From contig NZ_LNXV01000003.1 in the NCBI RefSeq assembly GCF_001467025.1, forward strand, positions 1 to 64,000: a stretch of DNA of 64,000 nucleotides, written 5' to 3'. The notes under the pieces were generated by a model that saw nothing but the letters and a program-made list of their open reading frames with translations, was not told the DNA's origin and searched no databases. The position numbers and the translations under genes were made by a program. The DNA comes from Legionella brunensis. Its GTDB lineage: Bacteria > Pseudomonadota > Gammaproteobacteria > Legionellales > Legionellaceae. Positions 35,232 to 44,936 of this stretch are shown here, piece by piece (the stretch's first letter is position 1; each line of letters opens with the position of its first letter).

Positions 35232-37376
35232 ATGACTATAAAAAACTTAGAATCCATTAAAACCCTGCTAAATGAAGCACAACGATTAGTAGATAGTTAT
35301 GCAGACACGCCTCTGGATTGTTCTAATCTTAAATTACACGTATTTTTGTATGAGCTAACAGAAGAAATTGCGATATTAAATCGTCTTTTGGAGCTTGATG
35401 CTGATAATTTTGCTGAACACTTTAAAAATCGTTGTTTTGAGCGTGCACGCGTTAACGAGGATTCGCAGTTAAGTTTTTACGAAGACCTTTATGGAGCTTG
35501 TAATAACCTTTATTGGGAAATGGCAGAAGTATTATTTGGCGAGCAAGAGCTGGGGGAGAGGCTTTCCATATTACTTCCTGAAAAGATGATCGTCATTGAG
35601 CCAGAGTTCTATCTGCCAGAGCCAGTAAAACCGAATAGCCAACGACTCAAAGTTAAATTCCATGAAAAAAAAGTGACGGACCTTAATGCGTTGGCTAAAA
35701 GGGAAGAACTGGCAAACTTTGTTATTTATCGATCTTTTCTTATTGATCTTAGAGAAATTGCCAGTTTAGATTTTCATCTGCATAAAACATTCTATCGGGA
35801 GCTTAAAAGAAATTACCCAACTTTGGTTGCTAATCTTTATCAACATAATACGTCTTTTAGCATGCTATTAATCCAGTTACAGATTGCAGATGGTGTGGCA
35901 CAGAGTCCTAAAGAAGCTATTTCTTCTTTAGTCGAGGGCTTAATTACAAATGGTAAGTCTATAACAGGTCAAACTTATGCAACAATTGGTGCTGAGCGGG
36001 CATTTACTGATTTTCTTAATTATCTGAAAGCGTTACCTGAGGAGTTCAAGGAGGAGGTTTTGGCATTGACCGGTACGGACGATGAGGTGCTAAGTGAGGT
36101 CATTGATGATTTGACTCAGGGAAGATGTGTTGAAATTGCTTCAGGGCGATTAATAAGTATATTGGAAAACTCTAACAATAAGGCAGTTCTGAATGCTTAC
36201 CCCCATCTCACTTCAGAGCAACGAGAGGCTCTCTATCGTCAATATCGAAAGAACAGTTTACCGACTATGCATGGTGAAACATGGTTGAACGCCGCTTTGC
36301 CGGTATATTATGTAAAACAACTGTTGCCTTTTATTGAGATTAATCACTCAAGTGATTATATAAATCTCCTAAGAACTGTACCTCCTTCGCTTTATGCGGC
36401 ACTGCTGCAAGAGACAATAATTAATAAATACCCATTACCTTCTAAACTCGCGAGAGAAATAAAAAATGGTCTCTTGGATGATGAACAAAAGCATGCGTTT
36501 TATCAGGCAGTTTGGGCAAATAAGGAAAAATTGGGGTCGGTCGATGATTTATTGAGGTTTGCTGTTTTGAGTGATAGTGAAGAGTTATTTTCCGAGGTTT
36601 TAAAAAGTGTAGAGCCTGAGAATCGCCTTAAAGTACTAACTTGCGAGAATGCTTTTTATGAAGCAGTCAGTTCTCCACGATTAATACAAGTAGCACTGCA
36701 GCTATTGCCCAAATCGGAGTATTTGCTTGCAATGGCAACTCCTCATGAGTGGAGCGCTTTGTACAGGGCCGTTGATTATCCTGATTCTTTGGAAATTATG
36801 GTGCAAAACTTGCCTGAAAAAGACCGTTTTGAAGTTATTACAACGACTTTTGATGAAATTTCATTACTTCATTTAGCAGCAAACCAGTTTTCTTCACGGT
36901 CTTTAGAAATTCTCTTGCAGGCACTCCCAGAAGAAAAGCGTCTCCCCGCTATCAGAGAAAAAAAAACACAGGGGGGAAATCTTCTATCGCGGGTTAGCGA
37001 TAATGCGAGTGCTTTGCAGGTTGTTTTACAGGCATTGCCTGAGCAGCTAAAGGATGAAGGAAGAGTAAAGTTATTCCTTAGCATTGAAAGAATTATTAGT
37101 AATATTGAAAATAAAAGTGCTGGGCGCTGGATTTCAGGGATTGGTTCTAAAAAAACTAAATTATTGCGAACAATACAGGATCAACTGTTGGAAAATGACG
37201 GTAAATCTCACGATATGTCGTTCTTTTTAAAAGAAACAATGGCAATTTGTCAAATAAAGCGTAATCCACTCCATTTTTGGTCAACTCCTAAAAGTGTTGA
37301 TGAGTTTTCCATACTGGCTAAAGAACATGGATGGCAATTGGAAGAAGACGAGGTTCAGTTAGGAATAAGTCGGTAA
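35232..37376 (+). CDS. Large helical repeat protein, candidate effector
   Basis: A 714-residue cytoplasmic protein without signal peptide. The first 280 residues are helical and unrecognised. From about 430 to 600 it shows degenerate repeats of 30-35 residues, such as LEIMVQNLPEKDRFEVI, LEILLQALPEEKRLPAI and LQVVLQALPEQLKDEG. These resemble the ankyrin-like ILxLLPExxRLxAV repeats common in Legionella proteins. The C-terminal part (KRNPLHFWSTPKSVDEF) recalls the positively charged tail of such proteins. It is monocistronic. Effector status is an inference from repeat type and genus context. Confidence 0.72.
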   Translation: MTIKNLESIKTLLNEAQRLVDSYADTPLDCSNLKLHVFLYELTEEIAILNRLLELDADNFAEHFKNRCFERARVNEDSQLSFYEDLYGACNNLYWEMAEVLFGEQELGERLSILLPEKMIVIEPEFYLPEPVKPNSQRLKVKFHEKKVTDLNALAKREELANFVIYRSFLIDLREIASLDFHLHKTFYRELKRNYPTLVANLYQHNTSFSMLLIQLQIADGVAQSPKEAISSLVEGLITNGKSITGQTYATIGAERAFTDFLNYLKALPEEFKEEVLALTGTDDEVLSEVIDDLTQGRCVEIASGRLISILENSNNKAVLNAYPHLTSEQREALYRQYRKNSLPTMHGETWLNAALPVYYVKQLLPFIEINHSSDYINLLRTVPPSLYAALLQETIINKYPLPSKLAREIKNGLLDDEQKHAFYQAVWANKEKLGSVDDLLRFAVLSDSEELFSEVLKSVEPENRLKVLTCENAFYEAVSSPRLIQVALQLLPKSEYLLAMATPHEWSALYRAVDYPDSLEIMVQNLPEKDRFEVITTTFDEISLLHLAANQFSSRSLEILLQALPEEKRLPAIREKKTQGGNLLSRVSDNASALQVVLQALPEQLKDEGRVKLFLSIERIISNIENKSAGRWISGIGSKKTKLLRTIQDQLLENDGKSHDMSFFLKETMAICQIKRNPLHFWSTPKSVDEFSILAKEHGWQLEEDEVQLGISR

Positions 37377-37466
37377 TGCTCTAGGTTTTTTGATTTTTTA
37401 AGAAACAGGAGGAGTTGTAATTGCCTTAATAATTGTGTTATATTTGATCTAGTTAATCAATTATTG

Positions 37467-38261
37467 ATGTGTATGCGCTTTTTTAAACGAAATTCTGATG
37501 ATGATGAAGCCGCTTTCCGTGCTTTATTAATGCAAAAAGATAAAGATAGTAAAAAGAAAAGCTTACAGTCATGGTGGCAAGAAGTCCGTGACAAAAATGG
37601 CTTAAGTTTCTTATCGGGTCACCAAACGCGACAATTGGATGCGAGTATCGCAGCATTATCAGAAATAATTGATAATTTTGAGTTGCAAAACGCCAAGGCA
37701 AGATATGAAGCATTACAAAAACTTTCTCTGCAAGTACAAAATTGGCAATATATGCATGCCATCATGAGACGAGATAGTAGCCGTTCATCTCAAGTTAAAG
37801 TACTCGGAGAATGGCTGAAAGAGCAAAAGGCCGAAACCGAAAAATTCCTAAAAGAAAACCAACAATTGCCTGAAATTTCCAAAGAAAATGTTTCTTCCAA
37901 ATCAAATCCCTATGCGGGTGTAGAAATTTCTGATCAACAGTTATATCGCTGGTGGAAAGAAATGAGTAATCTTGGCTGGCATTCCATGCGTTCGGCGGCA
38001 ACCAAGGAGTTAGATAGCGCTATTCAGTGGTATTCGCAGTCGGTTATCCTTGATAGAATTGGGGCTCTAGAAGCATTAATGGTGTCTATTGAAGTCTGGA
38101 GAGAGGAAAGGAAAGATGTGAGTAGTCGCCTTCCTATGGTAGAAGCACTACAGCAACATATTGGCGAGAGGATAGCTCAATTGCAACAAGACCAAGCTAA
38201 TGAAGCGGAATGGGATCAAGAGCTTGGCAATGATGGCACTGACTTTTTCCCTTCTCCCTGA
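37467..38261 (+). CDS. Uncharacterised protein with an internally duplicated WW/LD domain
   Basis: 264 residues, soluble and helical. Two related segments of about 60 residues occur: SLQSWWQEVRDKNGL with QLDASIAALSEII (about 32-92), and QLYRWWKEMSNLGW with ELDSAIQWYSQSVI (about 155-212). Both have a WW pair, a basic turn, LD.AI and a closing tryptophan (QNWQ, EVWR), so the gene arose by internal duplication. A linker with charged and serine residues joins them. No ribosome site stands out; I took ATG 37467 over a TTG one codon earlier. Function unknown. Confidence 0.7.
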   Translation: MCMRFFKRNSDDDEAAFRALLMQKDKDSKKKSLQSWWQEVRDKNGLSFLSGHQTRQLDASIAALSEIIDNFELQNAKARYEALQKLSLQVQNWQYMHAIMRRDSSRSSQVKVLGEWLKEQKAETEKFLKENQQLPEISKENVSSKSNPYAGVEISDQQLYRWWKEMSNLGWHSMRSAATKELDSAIQWYSQSVILDRIGALEALMVSIEVWREERKDVSSRLPMVEALQQHIGERIAQLQQDQANEAEWDQELGNDGTDFFPSP

Positions 38262-38300
38262 GCACACGGATTAACAATAAAAACATTCTGGATGTCATAG

Positions 38301-38918
38301 ATGGTAAATCCTATAACTTTCTTTCTAATATTTGCTCATATTGGCATTATTGGCTTATCAAATACGTTGGTGCAGTATCCTTTTACTTTTTTGGGCTTCC
38401 AAACAACTTGGGGTGCTTTTAGTTATCCTTTAATTTTTATTTTTACGGATTTAACTACGAGACTTTTGGGACAACAAGTTGCAAGAAGAGTCGTTTATGC
38501 AGCAATGTTGCCAGGACTCTTTTGCTCTTATTTTATTTCCAATGCCTATGCTCATAATGACTTGTGGGCCTATAATCCAGTGGCTTTGCGAATAGCCTTG
38601 GCTAGTGTGAGTGCTTATGTAGTGGGACAGCTTCTAGATATCATCGTATTTCAAAAATTAAGAAGACAACAAAAATGGTGGGTAGCCCCAAGTGTCTCTA
38701 ATATTTTTGGCAATTTTTTCGATACCTATTGTTTCTTTTTCATCGCTTTCTATCATAGTTCAAATATTTTTCTAAGTAATAATTGGGTAGAAATTGCCAC
38801 CGTTGATCTTATTTTTAAATTGGGAATAAGTTTAATTTCCTTTGTACCGCTTTATGGTTTAATTTTGCGGTTAATATTGCAAGGCAACTCTGTTAAAATG
38901 GCGAGTGTATCAAATTAG
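38301..38918 (+). CDS. yhhQ: Queuosine-precursor transporter (YhhQ/VUT family)
   Basis: A 205-residue inner-membrane protein with six predicted helices, of the YhhQ family that imports queuosine precursors (preQ0/preQ1) for tRNA modification. Marks are FQTTWGAFSYPLIFIFTDL near residue 33 and the conserved ISNIFGNFFDTYCFFFIAF-type segment near residue 135. It starts 40 bases after the previous gene and is followed after 75 bases by the F-box/LicA gene, but no functional link is implied. Confidence 0.88.
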   Translation: MVNPITFFLIFAHIGIIGLSNTLVQYPFTFLGFQTTWGAFSYPLIFIFTDLTTRLLGQQVARRVVYAAMLPGLFCSYFISNAYAHNDLWAYNPVALRIALASVSAYVVGQLLDIIVFQKLRRQQKWWVAPSVSNIFGNFFDTYCFFFIAFYHSSNIFLSNNWVEIATVDLIFKLGISLISFVPLYGLILRLILQGNSVKMASVSN

Positions 38919-38993
38919 GACAGAATGAGTCGCCAAATTGCTTATCGCTTTGAGGGTAAGCATAATATCTCTCAAGTAGCTAGGAGGTCTTGC

Positions 38994-40124
38994 ATGAAGG
39001 AAAGCTTTTTTGGCTCTGGCAAAGTCATACCCAAACGAGTTTGTATTTATATTCTGAGTCTTACTTCCCTCGATGATTTAAACCGGTTTCGCTTGGTTAA
39101 TAAAACCTGGAAAGACGTTGCTGAAAAAACAAAAGTGAATATGTCTCTAATGCCAGCGATACAGCGTGTTCCGCTATTAGCCCCTTATACCCTTGCGCAA
39201 TTAGGGATCTCCCCAATGTCCGGAGGCATGACTAATTGCACTTTTAAAATAAAGTTAAAAAAGCAGACCAAATGGGTATTACGTGTGCCTGGAGAAGGGT
39301 CATCGGCATTTATTAATAGAGATGATGAGGCTTATAATGCCAAGCAGGCTGCTGAGCTAGAACTTAACGTGGCAATTGATTTTTTTGATCCGAAGGATGG
39401 TTTGCAGTTAACACGCTATTTAGAAAATAATAAGCCGCTTAACAAAGTATTGGCAAAGGAACCTGTAATTCTGCAGACGGTGGCTACTTTATTGAAAGCG
39501 TTGCATCGCTCCCCTCTTTTTCGCAATGAAATCAATATCTTTTCGCGTAATAGCAAATTGTTAGAAATTCTAAAAAAGAAAGCGCCTAGTATTCTGCCAG
39601 ATGATGTTGATGTGATTGAGCAAATGATGATAAAGATAGGGCAGGTAGTCAGTTGTTATAAAATCCCACTGAGTCCTTGCCACAATGATACAACATTAAG
39701 TAATTTCTTAGTCTCTAAAAAATCACAGAAAGAGGCGATGAATTTACTCGATTGGGAATATTCAGCCAACAATGATAAATTAATAGATTTGGTTTATTTC
39801 CTTAGAGAGTTCAATCCTTCTGAAGAGTTAACTCAACTGTTCATTAAAAGTTATTTTGGCACTTACAGCGAAGCTATCCGTGCATGGTTTGAGTTATATA
39901 AGCCTGTTGTTGGTTGGTGGTATGCCATCTGGTCATGGACGCAGATAAGTAACAATGCGAATAGTTGTGAAATGAGTGCATACAAGGAACTGGCTTCTAT
40001 AAGTTACAAAGACACCAAAGAATGCTTGGAGACAGAAGCATTTAAAGACGCCCTAAGCCTCATTGAAAGCGAGACTCATCACTCCGAGTTTACAAAAACA
40101 AGAAGCTTTGAGTTCAGCTACTGA
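38994..40124 (+). CDS. F-box plus LicA/choline-kinase fusion, candidate effector
   Basis: 376 residues. Residues about 11-47 (VIPKRVCIYILSLTSLDDLN, then RFRLVNKTWKDVA) match an F-box. Residues about 62-330 are a LicA/choline-kinase-like fold: SGGMTNCTFKI glycine loop near 76-86, WVLRVPGEGS near 94-103, INRDDEAYNAKQAAEL near 107, Brenner motif CHNDTTLSNFL (His230, Asp232, Asn237) and LLDWEYS (Asp253). The catalytic set is intact. ATG 38994 has a perfect AGGAGG; an ATG 23 codons upstream is the alternative. L. pneumophila has an F-box effector named LicA, so this is probably its relative; substrate and SKP1 binding are unproven. Confidence 0.8.
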   Translation: MKESFFGSGKVIPKRVCIYILSLTSLDDLNRFRLVNKTWKDVAEKTKVNMSLMPAIQRVPLLAPYTLAQLGISPMSGGMTNCTFKIKLKKQTKWVLRVPGEGSSAFINRDDEAYNAKQAAELELNVAIDFFDPKDGLQLTRYLENNKPLNKVLAKEPVILQTVATLLKALHRSPLFRNEINIFSRNSKLLEILKKKAPSILPDDVDVIEQMMIKIGQVVSCYKIPLSPCHNDTTLSNFLVSKKSQKEAMNLLDWEYSANNDKLIDLVYFLREFNPSEELTQLFIKSYFGTYSEAIRAWFELYKPVVGWWYAIWSWTQISNNANSCEMSAYKELASISYKDTKECLETEAFKDALSLIESETHHSEFTKTRSFEFSY

Positions 40125-40132
40125 GTGAGGAA

Positions 40133-40423
40133 TTACTCAGAAGAGTCTTTCTTTCGGCAGCAACAGCTAAACAAATTATAAAGCCACGCAATAAGGAAGC
40201 CACCTATAAATGAATCAATAAAGGCAATTAGACCACCAAGTAGGCTTCCTAAAACTGTAGGCTCATAACCTATGTATAAAGCGCCCATTGAGGCAACGAA
40301 AGGTTTTCCGTAAGAATAATAAGTGGCAATCAATCCGAGGATTAGCACAGAAAGACCCCACAAAACACCTAAGCTTAAACCCAACGCGACGGGGCTCAAT
40401 TTGCATTTGTTCATAGTCATCAT
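40133..40423 (-). CDS. Small holin-like membrane protein
   Basis: 96 residues with three predicted membrane segments, glycine- and leucine-rich (LGLSLGVLWGLSVLILGLIA and GGLIAFIDSFIGGFLIAWLY). A cytoplasmic CCCRKKDSSE tail follows. Proteins with this pattern are often labelled bacteriophage holin but occur in chromosomes without phage; nothing phage-like is near here. Three ATGs stand close together (40423, 40420 and 40414) and the start is not certain. It converges on the F-box/LicA gene, with the stops 9 bases apart. Confidence 0.65.
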   Translation of the reverse strand: MMTMNKCKLSPVALGLSLGVLWGLSVLILGLIATYYSYGKPFVASMGALYIGYEPTVLGSLLGGLIAFIDSFIGGFLIAWLYNLFSCCCRKKDSSE

Positions 40424-40569
40424 CCAATGAATTCTGGTACTTTTATTATAGACCAGTCTTTTTATATTTTTAGGTCTAATCGATTGTTGTTATTCAATTT
40501 TTTTGCACAAGATACGAGCTGATTTTTATTCTGATATTTTATTAAATAAACAGTTAGTACTCTAAATGG

Positions 40570-40598
40570 TTGTGTCGCAAATTTCATTTCCCTATAAT
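40570..40598 (+). promoter_or_regulatory. Sigma-70 promoter of the small exported protein
   Basis: TTGTGT (40570-40575), 17 bases, TATAAT (40593-40598). The start of transcription would lie near 40605, about 35 bases before the ATG. Confidence 0.6.
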
Positions 40599-40639
40599 TC
40601 GAATTCTCTTTTACTGTTACTGTTAAGGAAGGCTCGCAC

Positions 40640-41026
40640 ATGAAGAAAGTAGTGTTATGTTTATTGGGTGGTTTAGCGCTTACGAATGCTCAAGCAAGTC
40701 AGGGTTTATGTGGTTATCGGGACTATTTCCATCTCGACGATAGTGCGCATCCTGGTATTTTTATTGTCAGTGCACATAGTAGTTCAGATATTTATTTAAA
40801 TGTTATCGGTCCGAGAAGTTTTGAAATAAGAGATACAGTACAGTGCAAGTCAGGTTATGCTCATGTGACTGTTGCCTATGATGCTTATAATTGGTGTGTC
40901 CTAGATATTAAAGATGGCCCTTATATGATGCATCCCTCCGTGAGAGCCTCTTGTCATGGCATGAGTTATAATGGCATAGACTACGATGGTTTTAATTCCT
41001 ATTCCTATTCCATTAAGCTTGATTAA
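40640..41026 (+). CDS. Small exported protein, unknown function
   Basis: 128 residues with a signal peptide (MKKVVLCLLGGLALTNAQAS, cleavage near residue 20). The mature part has four cysteines (GLCGY, VQCKS, NWCVL and ASCHG), suggesting two disulfides, and ends in a tyrosine/serine-rich strand pattern. AAGGAAGG precedes the ATG. Probably periplasmic or secreted by type II secretion. No family recognised. Confidence 0.72.
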   Translation: MKKVVLCLLGGLALTNAQASQGLCGYRDYFHLDDSAHPGIFIVSAHSSSDIYLNVIGPRSFEIRDTVQCKSGYAHVTVAYDAYNWCVLDIKDGPYMMHPSVRASCHGMSYNGIDYDGFNSYSYSIKLD

Positions 41027-41158
41027 ATAATATAAGTGCGACGTAAATGGCATAACATTGCTCTTTATGTCGCTAAACAAGCGGTATCCATAAAATATCA
41101 TTATATAGCATCGATTTAAAAGATTAAATGAGGAACAATTTCCTGGTTTAATGACTTC

Positions 41159-42961
41159 CTATTTTTGGAAAACATAAGTTCCTGGTGCAGGTGGAAGTGA
41201 TGCATCCAGCTTGCGTGGGGCGACGCGTTTTTTTGATGAATATTGCACAAGCCATTCATGCCAGGCTAACCACCAAGAACCATTTCTTTTTTCGGCTAAT
41301 CTGACCCAATGATCGGCATCAATAAAGGTAGAGTCTTTCTTGCGCTCTCGTATGCGGTAAGAGCGCCCGTTAAGTCCTGGTTGACTCACAATCCCCGCAT
41401 TATGCCCTCCTGAGGCGAGAATAAAGGTAATATTGTTATTCATCATTAAGTGAATTTTATAGACAGAACGCCAAGGCGAGACGTGATCTTTCTCGGTGCT
41501 AACAACAAAGGTTGGTAAATGAATATTTTCTGCAACAATGGGTTTACCTTCGATTGCGAAACGTCCTGCAGCAAAGTCATTATCGAGAAAGAGTTTCTCA
41601 AGATATTCACTATGCATTTTATAAGGCATGCGCGTCGCATCGGAATTCCAAGCCAGTAAATCAATCATCCCGCGTTGCTGACCGCTCATGTAGTCATGGA
41701 CCATTTTTGACCATATTAAGTCATAAGAGCGAAGCATTTGGAAAGAGCCAGCCATTTGCTTGGTATCCAGGTAACCTTTTTCCCTCATCATGTTTTTAAG
41801 AAAAGCGACTTCGCTTTCAGTAATAAATAACATTAACTCACCCGCTTCACTAAAATCACCTTGGGCTGCCAAGAGGGATAAACTATTAAGACGATCATCA
41901 CCGTCTCTAGCCATAACAGATGCTGAAATCATGGCTAACGTGCCACCTAAGCAATAGCCCATTAAGTTAATTTTTGTTTTAGGGATAATCCTAGATATGG
42001 CATTAATCGCAGCCATAGCTCCTTGCCGATGATAATCATCGAGTCCTAAATTGCGATCTTTACTATGGGGATTACGCCAAGAAACAATAAATACTGTATG
42101 ACCCTGGGAAACTAGCCATTTCACCAATGAGTTGTGAGGGGATAAATCAAGAATATAGTATTTCATAATCCAGGCGGGAAGTATCAAAATAGGCTCTTTA
42201 TAAACGGCTTTGGTTTTGGGCTTATATTGCAATAATTCTATCAAATGATTACGAAACACCACTTTGCCTGGGGTTACAGCAACATGTTCTCCTGGAATAA
42301 AGTTTTCAACCCCGGCCGGAGGAATACCAAATATTCGTTCAAGTCTGTCTTGAATAGCCAGTTTGGTTCCATGGAATAAATTAAGACCTGCAGTGAGTAT
42401 TGTTTCTTGAAAAAGATCAGGGTTAGTAAGAACGAAATTAGATGGTGATAAGGCATCAATAATTTGCCTGGTGCAGAAGGAAACTGTGCGTTCAACGTGA
42501 GCAGGAACCCCCGGAATATTCGTTGTGGCTCGTCGCCACCAATCTTCAAAGTGAAGAAAATTTTCAGCGTAAATTTCCCAAGGCCAAGATTGCCAATTAT
42601 CTGTATGAAAGCGTACATCTCTGCCATCGCCTGGTCTGATGTGACAAAGAATTTTATTAGTAAAATCTTGGGTATGAAAGGCAGGGTAAAGTGCCAGCTC
42701 TAATAATCGTCCTGGACAAAGGGCTAATTGGGAGAGCCAGGCAAAATAAGCAGTTGCAATTGCGGCGGGACTGATACCGGCACTTAATTTGGCAATGGCT
42801 GCTTGATAAGCTCCGTCCAATAAATCAAAAAATTCATCCAGCTCTTCTGAGGTGATAGGCGTGTCACAAACGTCGCAGTACAAATTATTGCGCAGGACAG
42901 GTCCAAATTGCGACATAATCGCTGCTTCAGTGATAGGTGCCGCCTTTTTGTTGTTTTTCAT
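41159..42961 (-). CDS. phaC: Poly(3-hydroxybutyrate) synthase, class I
   Basis: A 600-residue PhaC, polymerising (R)-3-hydroxybutyryl-CoA into storage granules. The N-terminal granule-associated domain (about 1-200, with FLHFEDWW-type motif) is followed by an alpha/beta-hydrolase core. The catalytic Cys337 lies in GYCLGGT; the Asp is in STEKDHVSPW and the His in ASGGHNAGIV. ATG 42961 has a GAAGGA site; an ATG eight codons upstream lacks one. The gene stands alone; a phasin is at 7.8 kb. Class I assignment follows from single-subunit length. Confidence 0.93.
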   Translation of the reverse strand: MKNNKKAAPITEAAIMSQFGPVLRNNLYCDVCDTPITSEELDEFFDLLDGAYQAAIAKLSAGISPAAIATAYFAWLSQLALCPGRLLELALYPAFHTQDFTNKILCHIRPGDGRDVRFHTDNWQSWPWEIYAENFLHFEDWWRRATTNIPGVPAHVERTVSFCTRQIIDALSPSNFVLTNPDLFQETILTAGLNLFHGTKLAIQDRLERIFGIPPAGVENFIPGEHVAVTPGKVVFRNHLIELLQYKPKTKAVYKEPILILPAWIMKYYILDLSPHNSLVKWLVSQGHTVFIVSWRNPHSKDRNLGLDDYHRQGAMAAINAISRIIPKTKINLMGYCLGGTLAMISASVMARDGDDRLNSLSLLAAQGDFSEAGELMLFITESEVAFLKNMMREKGYLDTKQMAGSFQMLRSYDLIWSKMVHDYMSGQQRGMIDLLAWNSDATRMPYKMHSEYLEKLFLDNDFAAGRFAIEGKPIVAENIHLPTFVVSTEKDHVSPWRSVYKIHLMMNNNITFILASGGHNAGIVSQPGLNGRSYRIRERKKDSTFIDADHWVRLAEKRNGSWWLAWHEWLVQYSSKKRVAPRKLDASLPPAPGTYVFQK

Positions 42962-43091
42962 GGCCGATATCCTTCTCCGTACCATGTTATTTAAAGAGAG
43001 ATAATTATAAAAATAGTACAAAAAACACTATTTTATTAAAATTTAACAAAATAGAATAATAAATATCCCCATTGAGCAAAAAATAAATTTC

Positions 43092-43499
43092 TTAGTGAGT
43101 ACAGCCTAATTCAACTAAAATACAAGGGCCCCCTGCAATCACATTGATTTGATGCTGTAGACAGTTGCTGAGCGCAGCTTCACTTTCAGCTCCTGGCTGC
43201 ATCCAAATATTTTTTATCCCTTTTATAATGGCTTGCTCTACAATTTTTTCAGTGATTGGTGGGGGGGTAATTACCGAGATGCTAGTCACTGACGGAGGTA
43301 AATCGGCAATTTCTTTTACTGAGTCAAGACCCTCTATGGTTGCTTCCCGATGATTGACAGGATAAACGGTTTTATGATGTTGCAGATAGCAGCGTAAGAC
43401 CTTATTCCCAAATTTTTGACGATTCGTGGAGGCCCCAATGACAGCAAACGCTTCTGCAGCAAGAAATTGTTTGATTTTAGCGGACAAATTCTTTTCCAT
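43092..43499 (-). CDS. CoA-binding domain protein (YccU-like)
   Basis: A 135-residue Rossmann-like CoA-binding domain, as in the N-terminal part of succinyl-CoA ligase alpha. FAVIGASTNRQKFGNKVL is near the start, VYPVNHREATIEG in the middle, and IWMQPGAESE and GGPCILVE near the end. It starts at ATG 43499, 130 bases upstream of phaC on the same strand, so a shared transcript is possible. Role unknown. Confidence 0.82.
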   Translation of the reverse strand: MEKNLSAKIKQFLAAEAFAVIGASTNRQKFGNKVLRCYLQHHKTVYPVNHREATIEGLDSVKEIADLPPSVTSISVITPPPITEKIVEQAIIKGIKNIWMQPGAESEAALSNCLQHQINVIAGGPCILVELGCTH

Positions 43500-43683
43500 A
43501 ATCGATTAACTCCTTTTTAAATCAATTTAGTAATTTAGCACAAGTCTTTAATAAAATAAGGTGGTTATTTTTTGCAGTGAATTTCATGTTATGAATTGAA
43601 AATAATAAGAATAGCAGTGATGATAAGGAGCAGGTCTGGCGTTAAGAAAACTAATACAGAGATTAGATGCTAAGAGGAAAAAA

Positions 43684-44697
43684 ATGAAACAGATGGGTAA
43701 TCAATTTTTTCTAGGAATTCTATTGTTATTTATTGCAGTAACTAGTTTTGCAAATGACTCTTCGGCTGAATTAGCAGCCGGTGGTTTGGTTTTTGTGAAA
43801 AATCCACAGATTGAAATGCGCTCTGAAGAGTTATACCTTTCCTTAAAAAAAGTGCGCATCCGCTATGTTTTTTTTAATAAATCAGATCAAGATATAAAAG
43901 TACTTGTTGCTTTCCCTTTGCCAGATATTGAAAGTTATAATTACACGAAAAGTTTTTCAATTTTCCCAGTTGACGATCCATTCAACCCATTTGGTTTTGT
44001 CACCCGGGTCAATAATCAACAGGTTAAGATGAATGTTGACCAAAAGGCTATAGCCAAAGGGAAAGATCAGAGCCTTTTGTTAAAAAAATATAATATTCCC
44101 TTATCACCCCAATACAGCAAGACTGCGCCTTTATTAAATAAAATCCCAAAGGAGCATTGGCCAGAACTTGAGAAATTAGGATTAATCTGGCTTGAGGAAT
44201 TTGATGATGGCAAAGGAATGAGAAAAGAAGCACAACCAGCATGGACTCTAAAGTCAGCCTATTATTGGCAGCAGACTTTTCCTGCAGGCAAAGAGCTGGT
44301 TATCGAGCATCAATATCGCCCGGTTGTTGGCTATACTCCCGTAACCAGTATTGGCGCCTCTTATGCGACTCATGAGGCCTGGTATCCGGCTTATATCCGC
44401 AAATTTTGTATTGATGAAGCACTACAGAAAAGCATCACCCAGAAAATAAAAAATGGCATTGCACCTTATAGTGAAAATCGTCTGGGCTACATTTTAAAAA
44501 CGGGTGCGAATTGGGCGGGCCCTATACAAAATTTCAGCCTAATCGTTGATAAAGAGCAAACTAATAATTTAGTAAGCTTTTGCGGTTCCGGAGTGACGAA
44601 AGTAAGCCCTACGCAGTTTAAAATGAACAAAAAAAATTTCACTCCTACCAAAAATTTAGATGTTTTATTTCTTGTTCCCAATGGATTGAAGGGGTGA
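43684..44697 (+). CDS. Exported DUF4424 family protein
   Basis: A 337-residue protein with a signal peptide (residues 1-22, ending SFAND) and the DUF4424 order: AAGGLVFVKNPQIEMRSEEL near the N terminus, FFNKSDQDIKVLVAFPLPDI, then YYWQQTFPAGKELVIEHQY and VTKVSPTQFKMNKKNF. AAGAGGAAAAAA precedes the ATG. It is predicted to lie in the periplasm; family function is not established. Confidence 0.78.
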   Translation: MKQMGNQFFLGILLLFIAVTSFANDSSAELAAGGLVFVKNPQIEMRSEELYLSLKKVRIRYVFFNKSDQDIKVLVAFPLPDIESYNYTKSFSIFPVDDPFNPFGFVTRVNNQQVKMNVDQKAIAKGKDQSLLLKKYNIPLSPQYSKTAPLLNKIPKEHWPELEKLGLIWLEEFDDGKGMRKEAQPAWTLKSAYYWQQTFPAGKELVIEHQYRPVVGYTPVTSIGASYATHEAWYPAYIRKFCIDEALQKSITQKIKNGIAPYSENRLGYILKTGANWAGPIQNFSLIVDKEQTNNLVSFCGSGVTKVSPTQFKMNKKNFTPTKNLDVLFLVPNGLKG

Positions 44698-44936
44698 CAA
44701 TTAATTTAGTATTGTGAATTGGTTACCTAAATTAGGGTTACCGTAAAAAAGAGCTTTGTGCCAAGTAAAATTTTAGAGTTCTATGCAGATTGTTAGTCTT
44801 TCATAAATTTTCAAGTTATGATGAAGGCATGTTTTCTGCTTGTAATTTGCTTTACAACATCAGTGCGCAACTTTTTGTCGAGTCAATGCAACGATAAATT
44901 CAATGCATTGTTAAGAATAGCCAAAAGGGGTTAGTC

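Noticed and set aside
38301-40423. Phage origin suggested by the holin-like membrane protein
   Set aside because: No integrase, capsid, lysozyme or attachment site nearby; holin-like labels are common for such small membrane proteins.
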